Source: Gammaproteobacteria bacterium (lineage in GTDB: Bacteria > Pseudomonadota > Gammaproteobacteria > Steroidobacterales > Rariloculaceae). From it: a stretch of 56,117 nucleotides of DNA. Shown here piece after piece: positions 16,681 to 25,636 of the stretch (position 1 is its first letter; every line of letters begins with the position of its first letter). The DNA lies in the NCBI GenBank assembly GCA_022820625.1, contig JAJEFE010000020.1, forward strand, positions 1-56,117, read 5' to 3'. The notes beneath the pieces are model-generated. The model ran no database searches. It was not told the origin of the DNA and worked only from the letters and a program-made list of their open reading frames with translations. Both the position numbers and the translations under genes were made by a program.

Positions 16681-16769
16681 TGGTGAAAGTGCCATTACAT
16701 AAGTGGTGAAAACACTATTACAAAACTGGTGAAAGTTATATTACAAGAATGGTGATAATGTCAATTGGT
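16681..16769. promoter_or_regulatory. 23-bp repeat array upstream of the DUF4143 ATPase
   Basis: Units beginning TGGTGAAA start at exactly 16681, 16704 and 16727, and a fourth, decayed one (TGGTGATA) at 16750. Each of the first three has the form TGGTGAAA-n6-ATTACA, two half-sites about one helical turn apart, repeated every 23 bp. The array is AT-rich against a GC-rich background. It lies 64 bases upstream of the minus-strand ATPase start, where iteron-like operators would sit. The rest of 16618-16844 shows no gene. Confidence 0.7.
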
Positions 16770-16844
16770 ACGTGAGAGCCTGAAGTGGCCGCTTTGGAAC
16801 GGCGACCGGAACGAGGCCATCCGGGAGAGGGTTGTCAGGAAAGA

Positions 16845-17345
16845 TCAATCCCCAAACTTGCAAGTGGCGCGCTTGCCGAACCATCTGTACCTGTTCCGCG
16901 CGACCAGCGAATAGACCCGGTCCCGGATCGACCTCGGCACCAGGCGCAGTCCCGTGAGCAGATTCCACGGTCGCCTGAGCTCTGCCGCGATGGCGATGGC
17001 CGCGTCGCTCTTCTCAAGCGCGATGGTGGCGGCCGCGTCGCTCCTGACGAGCGCTTCGCCATCGCCGCCGCCTTTGCCGCCGCCTTTGCCGCCGCCGTTA
17101 CCGCTGCCGCTGCCGTCGCCGTCGCCGCTGCCGTTACCGTTGCCGCCGCCGCCGCGAATGAGCAGAAAGGTGTCGACCTGATCGATGGACACGCCATGCG
17201 CTTCGAGCAGTTGCTGTCCCCGCGGCGTCTGCATGGGCACGAACGTGAACACCTTTCCCGGATCCCGTGCCGTGATGAAATCGACGAGTGAACTGCACAG
17301 GTTGCAAATGCCGTCGAAGACTACGATGTGGGTATCAGGCTGCAT
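16845..17345 (-). CDS. DCC-family thiol-disulfide oxidoreductase (DUF393) with Gly-rich insert
   Basis: The 166-residue product has the family motif FDGICNLC (C14 and C17), then FVPMQTPRGQQLL, and near the end WNLLTGLRLVPRSIRDRVYSLVARNRYRWFGKR. Typical members are about 130-140 residues. Here residues 64-97 are a Gly/Asn/Ser/Asp/Lys stretch of simple repeats placed where the family has a short loop after DTFLLI. A duplicated EALVRSDAAATIALEKSDAA-like segment follows. The catalytic part is intact, so the insert may be a tolerated loop expansion. It lies downstream of, and co-directional with, the DUF6152 gene. Confidence 0.85.
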   Translation of the reverse strand: MQPDTHIVVFDGICNLCSSLVDFITARDPGKVFTFVPMQTPRGQQLLEAHGVSIDQVDTFLLIRGGGGNGNGSGDGDGSGSGNGGGKGGGKGGGDGEALVRSDAAATIALEKSDAAIAIAAELRRPWNLLTGLRLVPRSIRDRVYSLVARNRYRWFGKRATCKFGD

Positions 17346-17420
17346 GGCGCAGTCATTCTATAGCCACGTCGCGCTTGATCGGGGCCCGCCGGCTGATTCA
17401 ACACCGCGATCTGCGGGGCG

Positions 17421-18464
17421 TCATTCCTGATACAGCGTGCAGTTGTAGGGCCTGATCTGCACCTCGGGCCGCCACTCGAAATGCACCATCGAAAGCGCAA
17501 CCGGTTCGCTATAGGTTTCGGGATCGACGACCGTCGCCGACCAGTCCAGACGCGTCTCGTCGTCGCTCATCTCGAAGGCTTCGGAAATTTCGGCCACCTC
17601 GCTCAGTGGCGTTCCGCGGTCATCCAGGAACGGGTAGTCGATGTCGGTGGTGGTTACGAGCAGGTTGCCGCCTTCCCAGCGGCCGACGGAGTATCCAAGA
17701 TGGGGAGATGCCAGGTTTTCCGGCTTCGAAGCGTCCTGCATGTAGATCGTTCGCACGTTGTCCCATTCCTCCAGGCGAATGGTGATCGTGTCGCCCTGGT
17801 CGATGAGTTCCATCGGAAACGGGGTCAGCATCGCCTCCGGCAGGCCGGCCTGAATGCACCGTACCGCGAGGCCGTCTTCCTCCTGAGACCAGTTCGCCCT
17901 TGCCGCGCGGGCAGCGTCGGTCAGCGGCAACTCGGCGCCGGGAGGGTTAGCCGCAGTTCTGCCGGTGGGGAACCAGACGCGGAAGATGCCGTTCGCGTTC
18001 CGGATCGCGTCCTCGGCGGGTTCGCCGCCTGCTGTCTCCGGCGGCGATGCAGTCTCGTCCAGCAACCCCAGCCGTTCCGCAGCCATGCGATCGATCGGCA
18101 TGACCGGACCGGTACTCACGCGCGCCAGAACGGGCCTCATCGTGGGATCGCCCCGCCGGGATGGATGGCCGGTGAAGGTCGCTTCGGCACCCACAGGAAA
18201 GGTCTCCTCACGGATATTGCTGTTTCGCTCCGTCAGGTTTACGGAAGGGCCCTCCAGATCCCAGACTGTGTCGTCGGCTGTTCGCACTGCGAGACGAATG
18301 TGGGGATTCGCCCAGAACACTTCCTCGATGACACCGCTCACTTCAATGGTGCGGCTGTTATCAAAAGCAACGAAGGCGTGGTGAGCATGGCTGAGGGAAG
18401 ACGCAAGTACGGCGCACACAATCACATTGGCCGTCAGAATACACAAGGTTCTGATTCTGTTCAT
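17421..18464 (-). CDS. DUF6152-family secreted protein (copy 1)
   Basis: The 347-residue product has a signal peptide ending ASSLSHA, followed at once by the HHAFVAFD motif typical of DUF6152. The next part is a small beta-rich domain (EVSGVIEEVFWANPHIRLAV, then WDLEGPS). The remainder is a lipocalin-like region with WDNVRTIYMQD, SPHLGYSVGRWEGGNLLVTTT and a Cys near the end (YNCTLYQE). A second, longer member is encoded at 47940-49214. Function is unknown; these proteins are often found in several copies in environmental proteobacteria. The spacer 18465-18581 separates it from the divergent ATP-grasp operon. Confidence 0.8.
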   Translation of the reverse strand: MNRIRTLCILTANVIVCAVLASSLSHAHHAFVAFDNSRTIEVSGVIEEVFWANPHIRLAVRTADDTVWDLEGPSVNLTERNSNIREETFPVGAEATFTGHPSRRGDPTMRPVLARVSTGPVMPIDRMAAERLGLLDETASPPETAGGEPAEDAIRNANGIFRVWFPTGRTAANPPGAELPLTDAARAARANWSQEEDGLAVRCIQAGLPEAMLTPFPMELIDQGDTITIRLEEWDNVRTIYMQDASKPENLASPHLGYSVGRWEGGNLLVTTTDIDYPFLDDRGTPLSEVAEISEAFEMSDDETRLDWSATVVDPETYSEPVALSMVHFEWRPEVQIRPYNCTLYQE

Positions 18465-18581
18465 TTCTTATCCGTTCCCGCAAAATCCTGTAATCTGCAT
18501 GATACAAGAGTGCCGATCCGGCGTGACGGGAGGCGATAGAGGGCAACCTTCTTTCGGCCTGCGATAAGGGACAGGAACCAG

Positions 18582-20060
18582 ATGCCAGACTCGCCACAGA
18601 CCGGCGATGAAACGCCGCCGGAACAGTCACTGTTCGCCAATTACCGCTACGATCCGCGCTTCTACGACGAAATGTTCGAGGCCCAGGCGGCGCCCCGCGA
18701 GCATTGCCGCGACCTCTGGAACGTTCTTGACGGCATGGCGCCCGAGGAAATCGCCGCCATGCAGGAGCGCGCCGAACGCTCGTTCCTGCAGGAGGGGATC
18801 ACGTTTGCGGTCTACGGCGAGGAGGGTGCGCAGGAGCGGATCATCCCCATCGACGTGTTGCCGAGGATCGTCGACGCCGCCACCTGGGACTCCATCGAAC
18901 GCGGGCTGCGCCAGCGGATCAGGGCGCTGAACCTGTTTCTGGCCGACATCTACGGGCGCGGCCGGATACTCACCGACGGCGTCATTCCCGTGGACATGAT
19001 CCTGGGCTGCCCGCAGTACCGGATCGAGATGCGCGGCGTGTCGGTGCCGCGGGGCATCTACGTGGCACTGTGCGGGACCGACCTGGTGCGCACCAACGAC
19101 GGGTTCATGGTGCTCGAGGACAACCTGCGCGTGCCTTCCGGCGTCTCCTATATGCTGGCCAACCGAGGTGCCATGCGGGCGGCCCTCAACAAGCTGTTCC
19201 GGCAGTACAGGGTCCGGGCCATCGAGCACTACGGCAATCTGCTGCGGCAGACGCTGTCGGAACTGGCGCCCCGGGCCATCGCCGACCCGTGCATCGTGCT
19301 GCTGACGCCGGGCGTGCACAATTCCGCCTATTACGAGCACATGTTTCTCGCCCGCGAAATGGGCGTGGAACTGGTGCAGGGCCGGGACCTGCTGGTCCAC
19401 GACGGCTTCGTCTACATGCGCACCATCAGCGGGCTGCGCAAGGTGGACGTGATCTACCGCCGCGTGGACGACGATTTCCTGGATCCGCTGGCGTTCAGGC
19501 CGGATTCGCAACTCGGCGTGCCGGGCCTGTTCTACGCCTACCGGTTGGGCAATGTGGTGATCGCCAACGCCCCGGGCACCGGCGTCGCCGACGACAAGAG
19601 CGTCTACGCCTTCGTGCCGGACATCATCCGCTACTACCTGAGCGAGGAGCCGCTGCTCGCCAACGTGGAAACCCATCTTTGCCGGAATCCGGAGAGCCTG
19701 GAGTACACGCTCGACAACCTGGAAAACCTGGTGGTCAAGATGGTCGGGGAGTCGGGCGGATACGGCATGCTGGTGGGCCCGGCGTCCACGCCCGCCGAAC
19801 GCGACGCCTACGCGAAAGAGTTGCGGAGGGATCCCGCCAACTACATATCCCAGCCGGTGCTGGACCTGTCCTGCGCACCCTGCCTCACCGAGCAGGGCGC
19901 CTCGCCCCGACACGTCGACCTTCGGCCCTTCGTGCTCACCGGCCACGAGACGCGCCTTGTCCCAGGGGCATTCTGTCGCGTGGCGCTGGTGGAGGGCTCC
20001 CTGGTGGTCAACTCGAGCCAGGGCGGCGGGGGCAAGGATCTCTGGGTGTTGCCGGAGTAG
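18582..20060 (+). CDS. Circularly permuted type 2 ATP-grasp protein
   Basis: The 492-residue product matches the circularly permuted ATP-grasp type 2 family (DUF404/DUF407). It has FANYRYDPRFYDEMF at the start, PSGVSYMLANR, TPGVHNSAYYEHMFLAREMGVELVQGRDL, KVDVIYRRVDDDFLDPL and ENLVVKMVGESGGYGMLVGP, the last being the ATP-binding loop. Such enzymes are predicted to form amide bonds in a peptide-like product, but the product is not known. It is the first of three co-directional genes that recur together in many bacteria. A CAGGAA ribosome binding site precedes the ATG. The large antisense frame is a shadow. Confidence 0.9.
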   Translation: MPDSPQTGDETPPEQSLFANYRYDPRFYDEMFEAQAAPREHCRDLWNVLDGMAPEEIAAMQERAERSFLQEGITFAVYGEEGAQERIIPIDVLPRIVDAATWDSIERGLRQRIRALNLFLADIYGRGRILTDGVIPVDMILGCPQYRIEMRGVSVPRGIYVALCGTDLVRTNDGFMVLEDNLRVPSGVSYMLANRGAMRAALNKLFRQYRVRAIEHYGNLLRQTLSELAPRAIADPCIVLLTPGVHNSAYYEHMFLAREMGVELVQGRDLLVHDGFVYMRTISGLRKVDVIYRRVDDDFLDPLAFRPDSQLGVPGLFYAYRLGNVVIANAPGTGVADDKSVYAFVPDIIRYYLSEEPLLANVETHLCRNPESLEYTLDNLENLVVKMVGESGGYGMLVGPASTPAERDAYAKELRRDPANYISQPVLDLSCAPCLTEQGASPRHVDLRPFVLTGHETRLVPGAFCRVALVEGSLVVNSSQGGGGKDLWVLPE

Positions 20061-20131
20061 CGGGCCGGGGCAACGGGTCAAGGCACAGGACTCAGGAAAA
20101 CGGGCCAGGAGAAACGGGTCGGGGGAACGAC

Positions 20132-21109
20132 ATGTTGTCGCGCAATGCTCAAGGACTGTACTGGATCAGCCGCTATCTCGAGCGCGCCGGGCACGGCTGC
20201 CGCCTGGTCCAGATCCAGTACCGGGCCCTGCAGGACCGGACAGTGGATGAACTGGACCGGACGTGGGCGCGCCTGTACCTGAGTCTCGGCCGGGAGCCGC
20301 TCGGGGGGCGGTTGGGATCGAACCTCGACGACGAAGACTTCATGTTCGCCGACGCTTACACTCTGACGGATGACCTGACGTTCGAGTCCGACAACGCGGA
20401 CTCGATCCGCAACTGCATCGCCGCCGCCAGGGAGAACGCCCGCCAGGTCCGCAACGTCATCGGCAACGAGATGTGGACCAGCCTCAACCTGCTGTATCTG
20501 GGCATGCGCGATCTTGGCGTCGAGGACATCTGGTCCGACCGTACGGGCAATTTCTTCGTGAACACCCAGGATTCCATCCGGGGGTTTTTCGGCATCGCCG
20601 ATAACTCCATGTACCGCGACAACGGCTGGCATTTCCTGCAGCTTGGCCGATTCGTCGAACGGGCCCAGCACATGACGGCGCTGCTCGACGCACAACTGGA
20701 GATCTTTCCTTCGGCCAGGCGCCACGTGGAATCGGACTGGCGCTCGCTGTTGCAGATCGCGTTTGCCCGAGGCGCCTACAGCCGCCTCAATTCACTGGAT
20801 TTCAAGCCGGGCCCGGTCGTCGACTTCCTGGTCTCCGACCGCCTGCTGTCGCATTCCATCCGGTATGCGCTGGAACACATTTCCAGTTCGCTGGACGTGG
20901 TTTCGGAGCAGCGGCCGCTGGCCGTGGAAGCGCGCCGCCGGGCCGGGCGGGTGGCGGCGAGCCTCGACTATGACTGGCCGAACCGGGACCCGGGGGACGA
21001 TACGGCCACGCGGGCGACGCTCGGAACCGTCAGCAACGCGTGCCGGCGCCTGAACGAGGACATCGAGGCGTCCTATTTCAACTACGAGATCGAGGACAGT
21101 CCGCGATGA
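20132..21109 (+). CDS. Alpha-E domain protein (DUF403)
   Basis: The 325-residue product starts LSRNAQGLYWISRYLERA, the hallmark of the alpha-E (DUF403) family, an all-helical domain that always travels with circularly permuted ATP-grasp proteins. Other motifs are ENARQVRNVIGNEMWTSLN and FLQLGRFVERAQHMTALLDAQ. It probably acts with the ATP-grasp enzyme as a scaffold or modifying partner; no reaction is known. The true start is the ATG at 20132, not the longer frame that overlaps the upstream gene. Its TGA overlaps the ATG of the transglutaminase gene as ATGA. The 71-base spacer upstream contains three ACGGGYC repeats. Confidence 0.9.
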   Translation: MLSRNAQGLYWISRYLERAGHGCRLVQIQYRALQDRTVDELDRTWARLYLSLGREPLGGRLGSNLDDEDFMFADAYTLTDDLTFESDNADSIRNCIAAARENARQVRNVIGNEMWTSLNLLYLGMRDLGVEDIWSDRTGNFFVNTQDSIRGFFGIADNSMYRDNGWHFLQLGRFVERAQHMTALLDAQLEIFPSARRHVESDWRSLLQIAFARGAYSRLNSLDFKPGPVVDFLVSDRLLSHSIRYALEHISSSLDVVSEQRPLAVEARRRAGRVAASLDYDWPNRDPGDDTATRATLGTVSNACRRLNEDIEASYFNYEIEDSPR

Positions 21110-22062
21110 AGCCCCGCAAATACCTGGTCGAACACGTCTCCCGCTTCGAATACGACGAGCCGGTCCAGGGCAGCCTCATGCTGCTGAGACTGCGCCCACG
21201 GGACGACGGCAGGCAGCGGGTGCTGAAGTTCAACCTTCACGTCGATCCGTACGCGGCGCTGACGGAGCTTGAAGATCCGTTCGGCAACCGCTGTCACCTG
21301 TTCAACGTGCATCGCAGGCACGGCGCCACGGTGGTGCACTCGCGCGTGCGGGTTGAGGCGGCTGACGCCCCGCCGTTGCCCAATCATCCGGCCCCGGACG
21401 CCTGGGAGGCACTGGCGGCCGCGATCGATCCGGTGGAAGGCTGGGAGTTTCTCAAGCCGAGCCGGTACGTGCAGTTCAGCGATGCACTAGAGTCGTTCAC
21501 CTCCGCCAACGGCATCGAGCGCGGCGCCGATCCGCTTGCCTCCCTGACGGACCTGTCCACCAGGCTCCACCGGGTATTCCAGTACGATCCCGGCAGCACC
21601 GCCGTGGACTCGCCCATGGAACACATTCTCGAAACCGGCCGCGGCGTCTGCCAGGACTACACCCACGTCATGCTCGCCATCGCCCGCTCGTGGGGCATAC
21701 CCGGCCGGTACGTGTCCGGATACATTCACCGGGAGGGCAAGGAAGGCGAGCAGTCCCTGCCCGGCGCCAGTCACAGCTGGGGCGAGTTCTGGACCCCGGA
21801 CGCCGGCTGGGTGGGGATCGATCCCACCAACGACACCCTCGCCGACCACCGTTTCGTCGCCGTCGCGGTGGGCCGCGACTACGCCGATGCCTGCCCGACG
21901 CGCGGCACCGTGCTGGGCGGCGGCGGCTCCACGCTGGAAGTGAAGGTGACGGTGACGGCCGACGACGAAACCGCGCCCGTCTGGAGCCCGCACCGTGAGT
22001 GGCCGAACCTCCGCGCCGTGTCTCCGACGCCGCACGAGTACCGCGGCGGCTTCGATCAATAG
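21106..22062 (+). CDS. Transglutaminase-like protein, ATP-grasp operon
   Basis: The 318-residue product has an N-terminal beta-rich domain (HVSRFEYDEPVQGSLMLLRLRP) and a transglutaminase core with the expected triad: Cys182 in GRGVCQDYTHVML, His223 in ASHSWGEFW and Asp239 in GIDPTND. The family uses a papain-like mechanism; here it would act as a peptidase or amide exchanger on the product of the ATP-grasp partner. The ATG at 21106 overlaps the preceding stop, so the three genes form one operon. No signal peptide is apparent, so it is likely cytoplasmic. Confidence 0.9.
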   Translation: MKPRKYLVEHVSRFEYDEPVQGSLMLLRLRPRDDGRQRVLKFNLHVDPYAALTELEDPFGNRCHLFNVHRRHGATVVHSRVRVEAADAPPLPNHPAPDAWEALAAAIDPVEGWEFLKPSRYVQFSDALESFTSANGIERGADPLASLTDLSTRLHRVFQYDPGSTAVDSPMEHILETGRGVCQDYTHVMLAIARSWGIPGRYVSGYIHREGKEGEQSLPGASHSWGEFWTPDAGWVGIDPTNDTLADHRFVAVAVGRDYADACPTRGTVLGGGGSTLEVKVTVTADDETAPVWSPHREWPNLRAVSPTPHEYRGGFDQ

Positions 22063-22145
22063 GGATCGAACCCGGCCGCGGATACCGCCGCCTTTAGATT
22101 TCCAAATTTTAAGGCTGCGTACGCTTTCGGCCGGCCAGTGCGCCC

Positions 22146-22151
22146 TATAAT
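22146..22151 (+). promoter_or_regulatory. Candidate -10 box (TATAAT) ahead of the outer-membrane receptor
   Basis: A perfect TATAAT lies 66 bases upstream of the receptor ATG in the spacer 22063-22217. The -35 position 17 bases upstream reads GCTTTC, a weak match, so activator control is possible. Confidence 0.4.
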
Positions 22152-22217
22152 CGGGCTGTGTCTGACGGCCATTCCCTGACACTCATATAGCCGCGTCGTC
22201 CGAGGGAGTACGGAACC

Positions 22218-24719
22218 ATGTATCGCATGATTATTCCTGTCTTCCTTCTTTCCATCTCCACCTGGTCCGCAGCGCAAGAAGCGCCGGGCGAGGCGACGGT
22301 GTCGGGCCGGGTCATCGATCAGGGCACGGGACAACCCGTGCCTTTCGCAACGGTGACGGTGACCAGCGGAGAAGAGAACTCTGCACTCGCGGCCGCCCCG
22401 ATCGCGAGTGCACCGGCCACGGGCGCACCGGCTGCGAGCCCTCCGGCCGCGGGCGCACCCATCACGGGGGCACTCACCGACGAGTCCGGCCGATTCATCG
22501 TCGATGGCCTGGCCGAGGGCAGCTATGTCCTCACCTCGACGTTCCTGGGCTACCGGCCCGCGGCAACCGAGATCCTGATCGGCGACAAGAACACCATCTT
22601 CGATATCGGCGACATCGAGTTGGAGGCAGCCACTGAGGGTCTCGAAGAGGTTGTCGTCGTCGCTCGACAGGAAATCCTGGAAGCGAGCCTCGACCGGCGC
22701 GTGTACCTGCTCGAGGACAGCATCGCCCGGGGCAGCGGTTCGCTCCTGGATGCGATGAGGGGCCTGCCGGGCATAACCGTGGATCAGGAGGGCAGGGTCC
22801 TGCTCCGGGGCAGCGACCGGGTCGCGCTGCTGGTGGACGGCAAACAGTCGAGTCTCACGGGATTCGGCAACCAGTCCGGTCTCGACAACGTGCCCGCCGC
22901 GAATATCGAGAGCATCGAGATCATCAACAATCCGTCCGCCCGCTACGATGCCGCCGGGATGGCGGGAATCATCAATATCGTCTACGAGCGCGAGCAGGAG
23001 GAAGGGCTCCACGTGGACGCCGGGCTGACCATCGGCACCGGCCAGTTGTCGCGGCGCAAGGACGATCTGCCCACGGACATCGGGAGCTACTACCGCAATC
23101 CCAAGATCATCCCCAGCCTGAACCTCGTCAACAACACGGAGAACTTCAATGCCTTCTTTCAGGGAGAAATCCTGTTTCAGGAGGACATCCCGAACAACGA
23201 ATTCACGTCGAGATTCTATGACGACGGGCGGGTGATCCATTCGCAGGTTCCCGAGAATCGCGACCAGGTGCACTATATTCTCAACGGCGGCTTCGACCGG
23301 TTCCTGGATGAGGACAGGACGCTGACCTTCTCATCCGTTCTCGACTTCGAGACCCATATCGACGAGGCGGAGGTGCCGTTCATCGACGGCAACACCGGCA
23401 ATCTGAATCGCTTCTGGTTCTGGGAGGAAGAGGAGGACACGGGGTTCTTCAACGTCAACCTGGACTACGAGCACCGGTTCGAGCAGCCCGGCCACCGATA
23501 CGGCGTCTCGGTCCAGTTCACGAGGGGTTGGGAGGACGAAGCGTATTTCGTGAACGAGATCTCTCCGGTGCGCACGGGAATGGACGCAACCCACCTCGTG
23601 GCGGAGGAGAACACGCTCCCCGTGCAGATCGACTACGTCAAGCCGTTGCGCAGCGGCCGAATGGAGGCGGGAGCAAGGCTCCAGAGGCGCTGGATACCCA
23701 TCACCTACGACGTCACGCGAGGGCACAAGTCGGTCATCTACCCCGGGCTGGGGGACTGGTCGGAGTGGGGCGAGGACATCTATGCCGGGTACCTGAACTA
23801 CGTGCACGAGAAGGAACGCTACGACGTCGAGGCGGGCGTTCGACTGGAGCAGACCGACGTCTACTATGACTTTTCGGCCGCAAACGCCTACTACGACCAG
23901 AGCGACGCCTACGATTATTTCGAGGTCTACCCCAACGTGCGGCTGACCTGGAACATCGATGAAGTCAACCGGGCATCGGTCCATTACAACAACCGCGTGG
24001 ACCGCCCGGGCGAACCGGAACTCAGGATCTTCCCCAAGTACGACGACCCCGAACTGCTGAAGTTCGGCAATCCCTACCTGCGCCCGCAGTTCACCGAGAC
24101 CTTTGAGGTTGCCTTCGAACGTCTCTGGGAGACCGGCTCGGTCATCGTCTCCGGATACCACAGAAACATCGAGGATCCGTTCACCCGCGTCTTCGCCATC
24201 GATCCGACGGATCAGGTCTACGATATCGTCAATCGCGTCTATCAGAACGTCGGGAGCGGGACCCACTCGGGCCTCGAACTGATCCTGACGCAGGATTTCA
24301 GCGATTTCTGGGAACTCTCCGGCAGCATCAACTGGTATGACAACGTGATCGACGAGGACCGGGTCACGCTCCTCTTCCCGGTTCGCAGACCGTTCGACGT
24401 TAGGCGCTCGGAGGACAATACCTGGAGCTTCCAGTTGAACAACCAGTTTGAGTATCGGAACGGGATGCAACTACAGGTTGCGCTCGTCTACTACGCGGAG
24501 AAGAACATCGCGCAGGGCAGGGAGTCGGCCAGGTCATCGGTCGACGTGGGCCTCAGCAAACCCGTGATGAACGAACGGGGCGAGATCGTGTTCTCGTTCG
24601 TCGATATCTTCAACGACTTCGGAGTACAACAATTCATATACGGAGACGGGTTCGACGCGGTCTACGAAAACTTCTACGAAACACAGGTGGTGAGCCTGGG
24701 TTTCAATTACCAGTTCTAG
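22218..24719 (+). CDS. TonB-dependent outer-membrane receptor with carboxypeptidase-like N-terminal domain
   Basis: The 833-residue product has a signal peptide ending STWSAAQ, then a CarboxypepD_reg-like beta domain (ATVSGRVIDQGTGQPVPFATVTV to FLGYRPAATEI). A TonB-box-like EEVVVVARQ near residue 140 precedes a plug domain with LLDAMRGLPGITVDQEGRVLLRG, VALLVDGKQ and IESIEIINNPSARYDAAGMAGIINI. The rest is a beta-barrel ending in an aromatic residue (LGFNYQF). This is the outer-membrane beta-barrel type common in Bacteroidota and also found in proteobacteria. The ligand is unknown. A five-copy, five-residue Ala/Pro repeat interrupts the first domain. No sigma/anti-sigma pair is adjacent. Confidence 0.85.
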   Translation: MYRMIIPVFLLSISTWSAAQEAPGEATVSGRVIDQGTGQPVPFATVTVTSGEENSALAAAPIASAPATGAPAASPPAAGAPITGALTDESGRFIVDGLAEGSYVLTSTFLGYRPAATEILIGDKNTIFDIGDIELEAATEGLEEVVVVARQEILEASLDRRVYLLEDSIARGSGSLLDAMRGLPGITVDQEGRVLLRGSDRVALLVDGKQSSLTGFGNQSGLDNVPAANIESIEIINNPSARYDAAGMAGIINIVYEREQEEGLHVDAGLTIGTGQLSRRKDDLPTDIGSYYRNPKIIPSLNLVNNTENFNAFFQGEILFQEDIPNNEFTSRFYDDGRVIHSQVPENRDQVHYILNGGFDRFLDEDRTLTFSSVLDFETHIDEAEVPFIDGNTGNLNRFWFWEEEEDTGFFNVNLDYEHRFEQPGHRYGVSVQFTRGWEDEAYFVNEISPVRTGMDATHLVAEENTLPVQIDYVKPLRSGRMEAGARLQRRWIPITYDVTRGHKSVIYPGLGDWSEWGEDIYAGYLNYVHEKERYDVEAGVRLEQTDVYYDFSAANAYYDQSDAYDYFEVYPNVRLTWNIDEVNRASVHYNNRVDRPGEPELRIFPKYDDPELLKFGNPYLRPQFTETFEVAFERLWETGSVIVSGYHRNIEDPFTRVFAIDPTDQVYDIVNRVYQNVGSGTHSGLELILTQDFSDFWELSGSINWYDNVIDEDRVTLLFPVRRPFDVRRSEDNTWSFQLNNQFEYRNGMQLQVALVYYAEKNIAQGRESARSSVDVGLSKPVMNERGEIVFSFVDIFNDFGVQQFIYGDGFDAVYENFYETQVVSLGFNYQF
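22395..22469 (+). repeat. 15-bp in-frame tandem repeat (APxxx) in the receptor gene
   Basis: Five exactly 15-base units run from 22395 to 22469, coding APIAS, APATG, APAAS, PPAAG and APITG. They are inserted into a loop of the N-terminal beta domain, between a Val/Thr strand and the following DESGRFIV strand. Confidence 0.85.
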
Positions 24720-24765
24720 AAATCTTATAGAATAGTCCTCGTGGGAGTGTCTGAGGGGAGTTCCT

Positions 24766-25560
24766 ATGGAGGCGACAGCCTTGTTGTTCATGGCTGCGTT
24801 GAGCGCCAGTCAGGGTCAGGCGCTGCAGCTCGAAATTCCGCACCTGGAGGGTCTTGAATCGGTCGCCGTCGAGTGGTCGGAGCGAAGCGTGCCCTTTGTG
24901 CGTGACGACGACCGCTGGTTCACGGTGATCGGCGTCGATCTGGATGTGTCGGCGGGGGATTACCCGGTGGAAGTGACCATGACCTATGCCGACGGGCGCG
25001 TCGTGACGCAACCCGAGTCGGTCGAGGTGCTGGGCATGAGTTACCCGACCACCGAGCTCACGGTGGCGCCCGGCTACGTGCAGCTCAGCCCGGAGAACCA
25101 GGAGCGCGCGGCGAGGGAATCCCGCGAGATCGGCGCCGTCTACGCGACCCTGACGCCGGCCGCCTACTGGGACGAGCCCTTCATCGTGCCGATCCCGGGC
25201 GCCCGGGACGGGCGCAACTTCGGTCACCGCCGCATCTTCAACGGCGAACCGCGCGCCCCGCACTCCGGCGCCGACCTGAGCGCGTCGACCGGCACGGAAA
25301 TCCACGCCTCCAACGCCGGCCGCGTGGTGCTGGCCAAGGACTTCTTCTTCAACGGCAACGCGGTGTTCATCGACCACGGGCTGGGCCTGTACACGATGTA
25401 CCTGCACCTTTCGGAGATCCTCGTGGACGTGGGCGATTTTGTGGAACGGGGGCAGGTTGTCGGGCTGGCCGGCGCGACCGGAAGGGTCACGGGACCGCAC
25501 CTGCACTGGGGCGCAAGGATTCTCGACGCCCGCGTCGATCCGTTTTCGCTGCTGCCGTAA
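24766..25560 (+). CDS. M23-family peptidoglycan endopeptidase
   Basis: The 264-residue product has a short N-terminal hydrophobic signal, a beta-rich N-terminal domain and a C-terminal LytM domain. The zinc ligands are visible as HSGAD (H166, D170) and HLH (245-247, in TGPHLHWGA), with the usual YLHLSEILVDVGDFVERGQVVGLAGATG between them. It would cut peptide cross-links of peptidoglycan in the periplasm, or activate another hydrolase if inactive. All catalytic residues are present. A GAGGGGAG ribosome binding site precedes the ATG. It is followed by a DUF2272 gene that may also act on the envelope. Confidence 0.9.
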   Translation: MEATALLFMAALSASQGQALQLEIPHLEGLESVAVEWSERSVPFVRDDDRWFTVIGVDLDVSAGDYPVEVTMTYADGRVVTQPESVEVLGMSYPTTELTVAPGYVQLSPENQERAARESREIGAVYATLTPAAYWDEPFIVPIPGARDGRNFGHRRIFNGEPRAPHSGADLSASTGTEIHASNAGRVVLAKDFFFNGNAVFIDHGLGLYTMYLHLSEILVDVGDFVERGQVVGLAGATGRVTGPHLHWGARILDARVDPFSLLP

Positions 25561-25636
25561 CTGCACAGGAACCGGAATGCTTCAAATTCCCGTGCGTTTC
25601 CGTTTCTGCGGCCAAATCTGTTAGATTTAGGCCGCG

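Noticed and set aside
16681..16769. Possible CRISPR or plasmid-type replication origin
   Set aside because: The 23-bp period leaves no room for spacers, and there is no replication initiator gene nearby.
18627..20081. Long minus-strand frame opposite the ATP-grasp gene
   Set aside because: High-GC shadow; the plus strand has the full ATP-grasp family signature.
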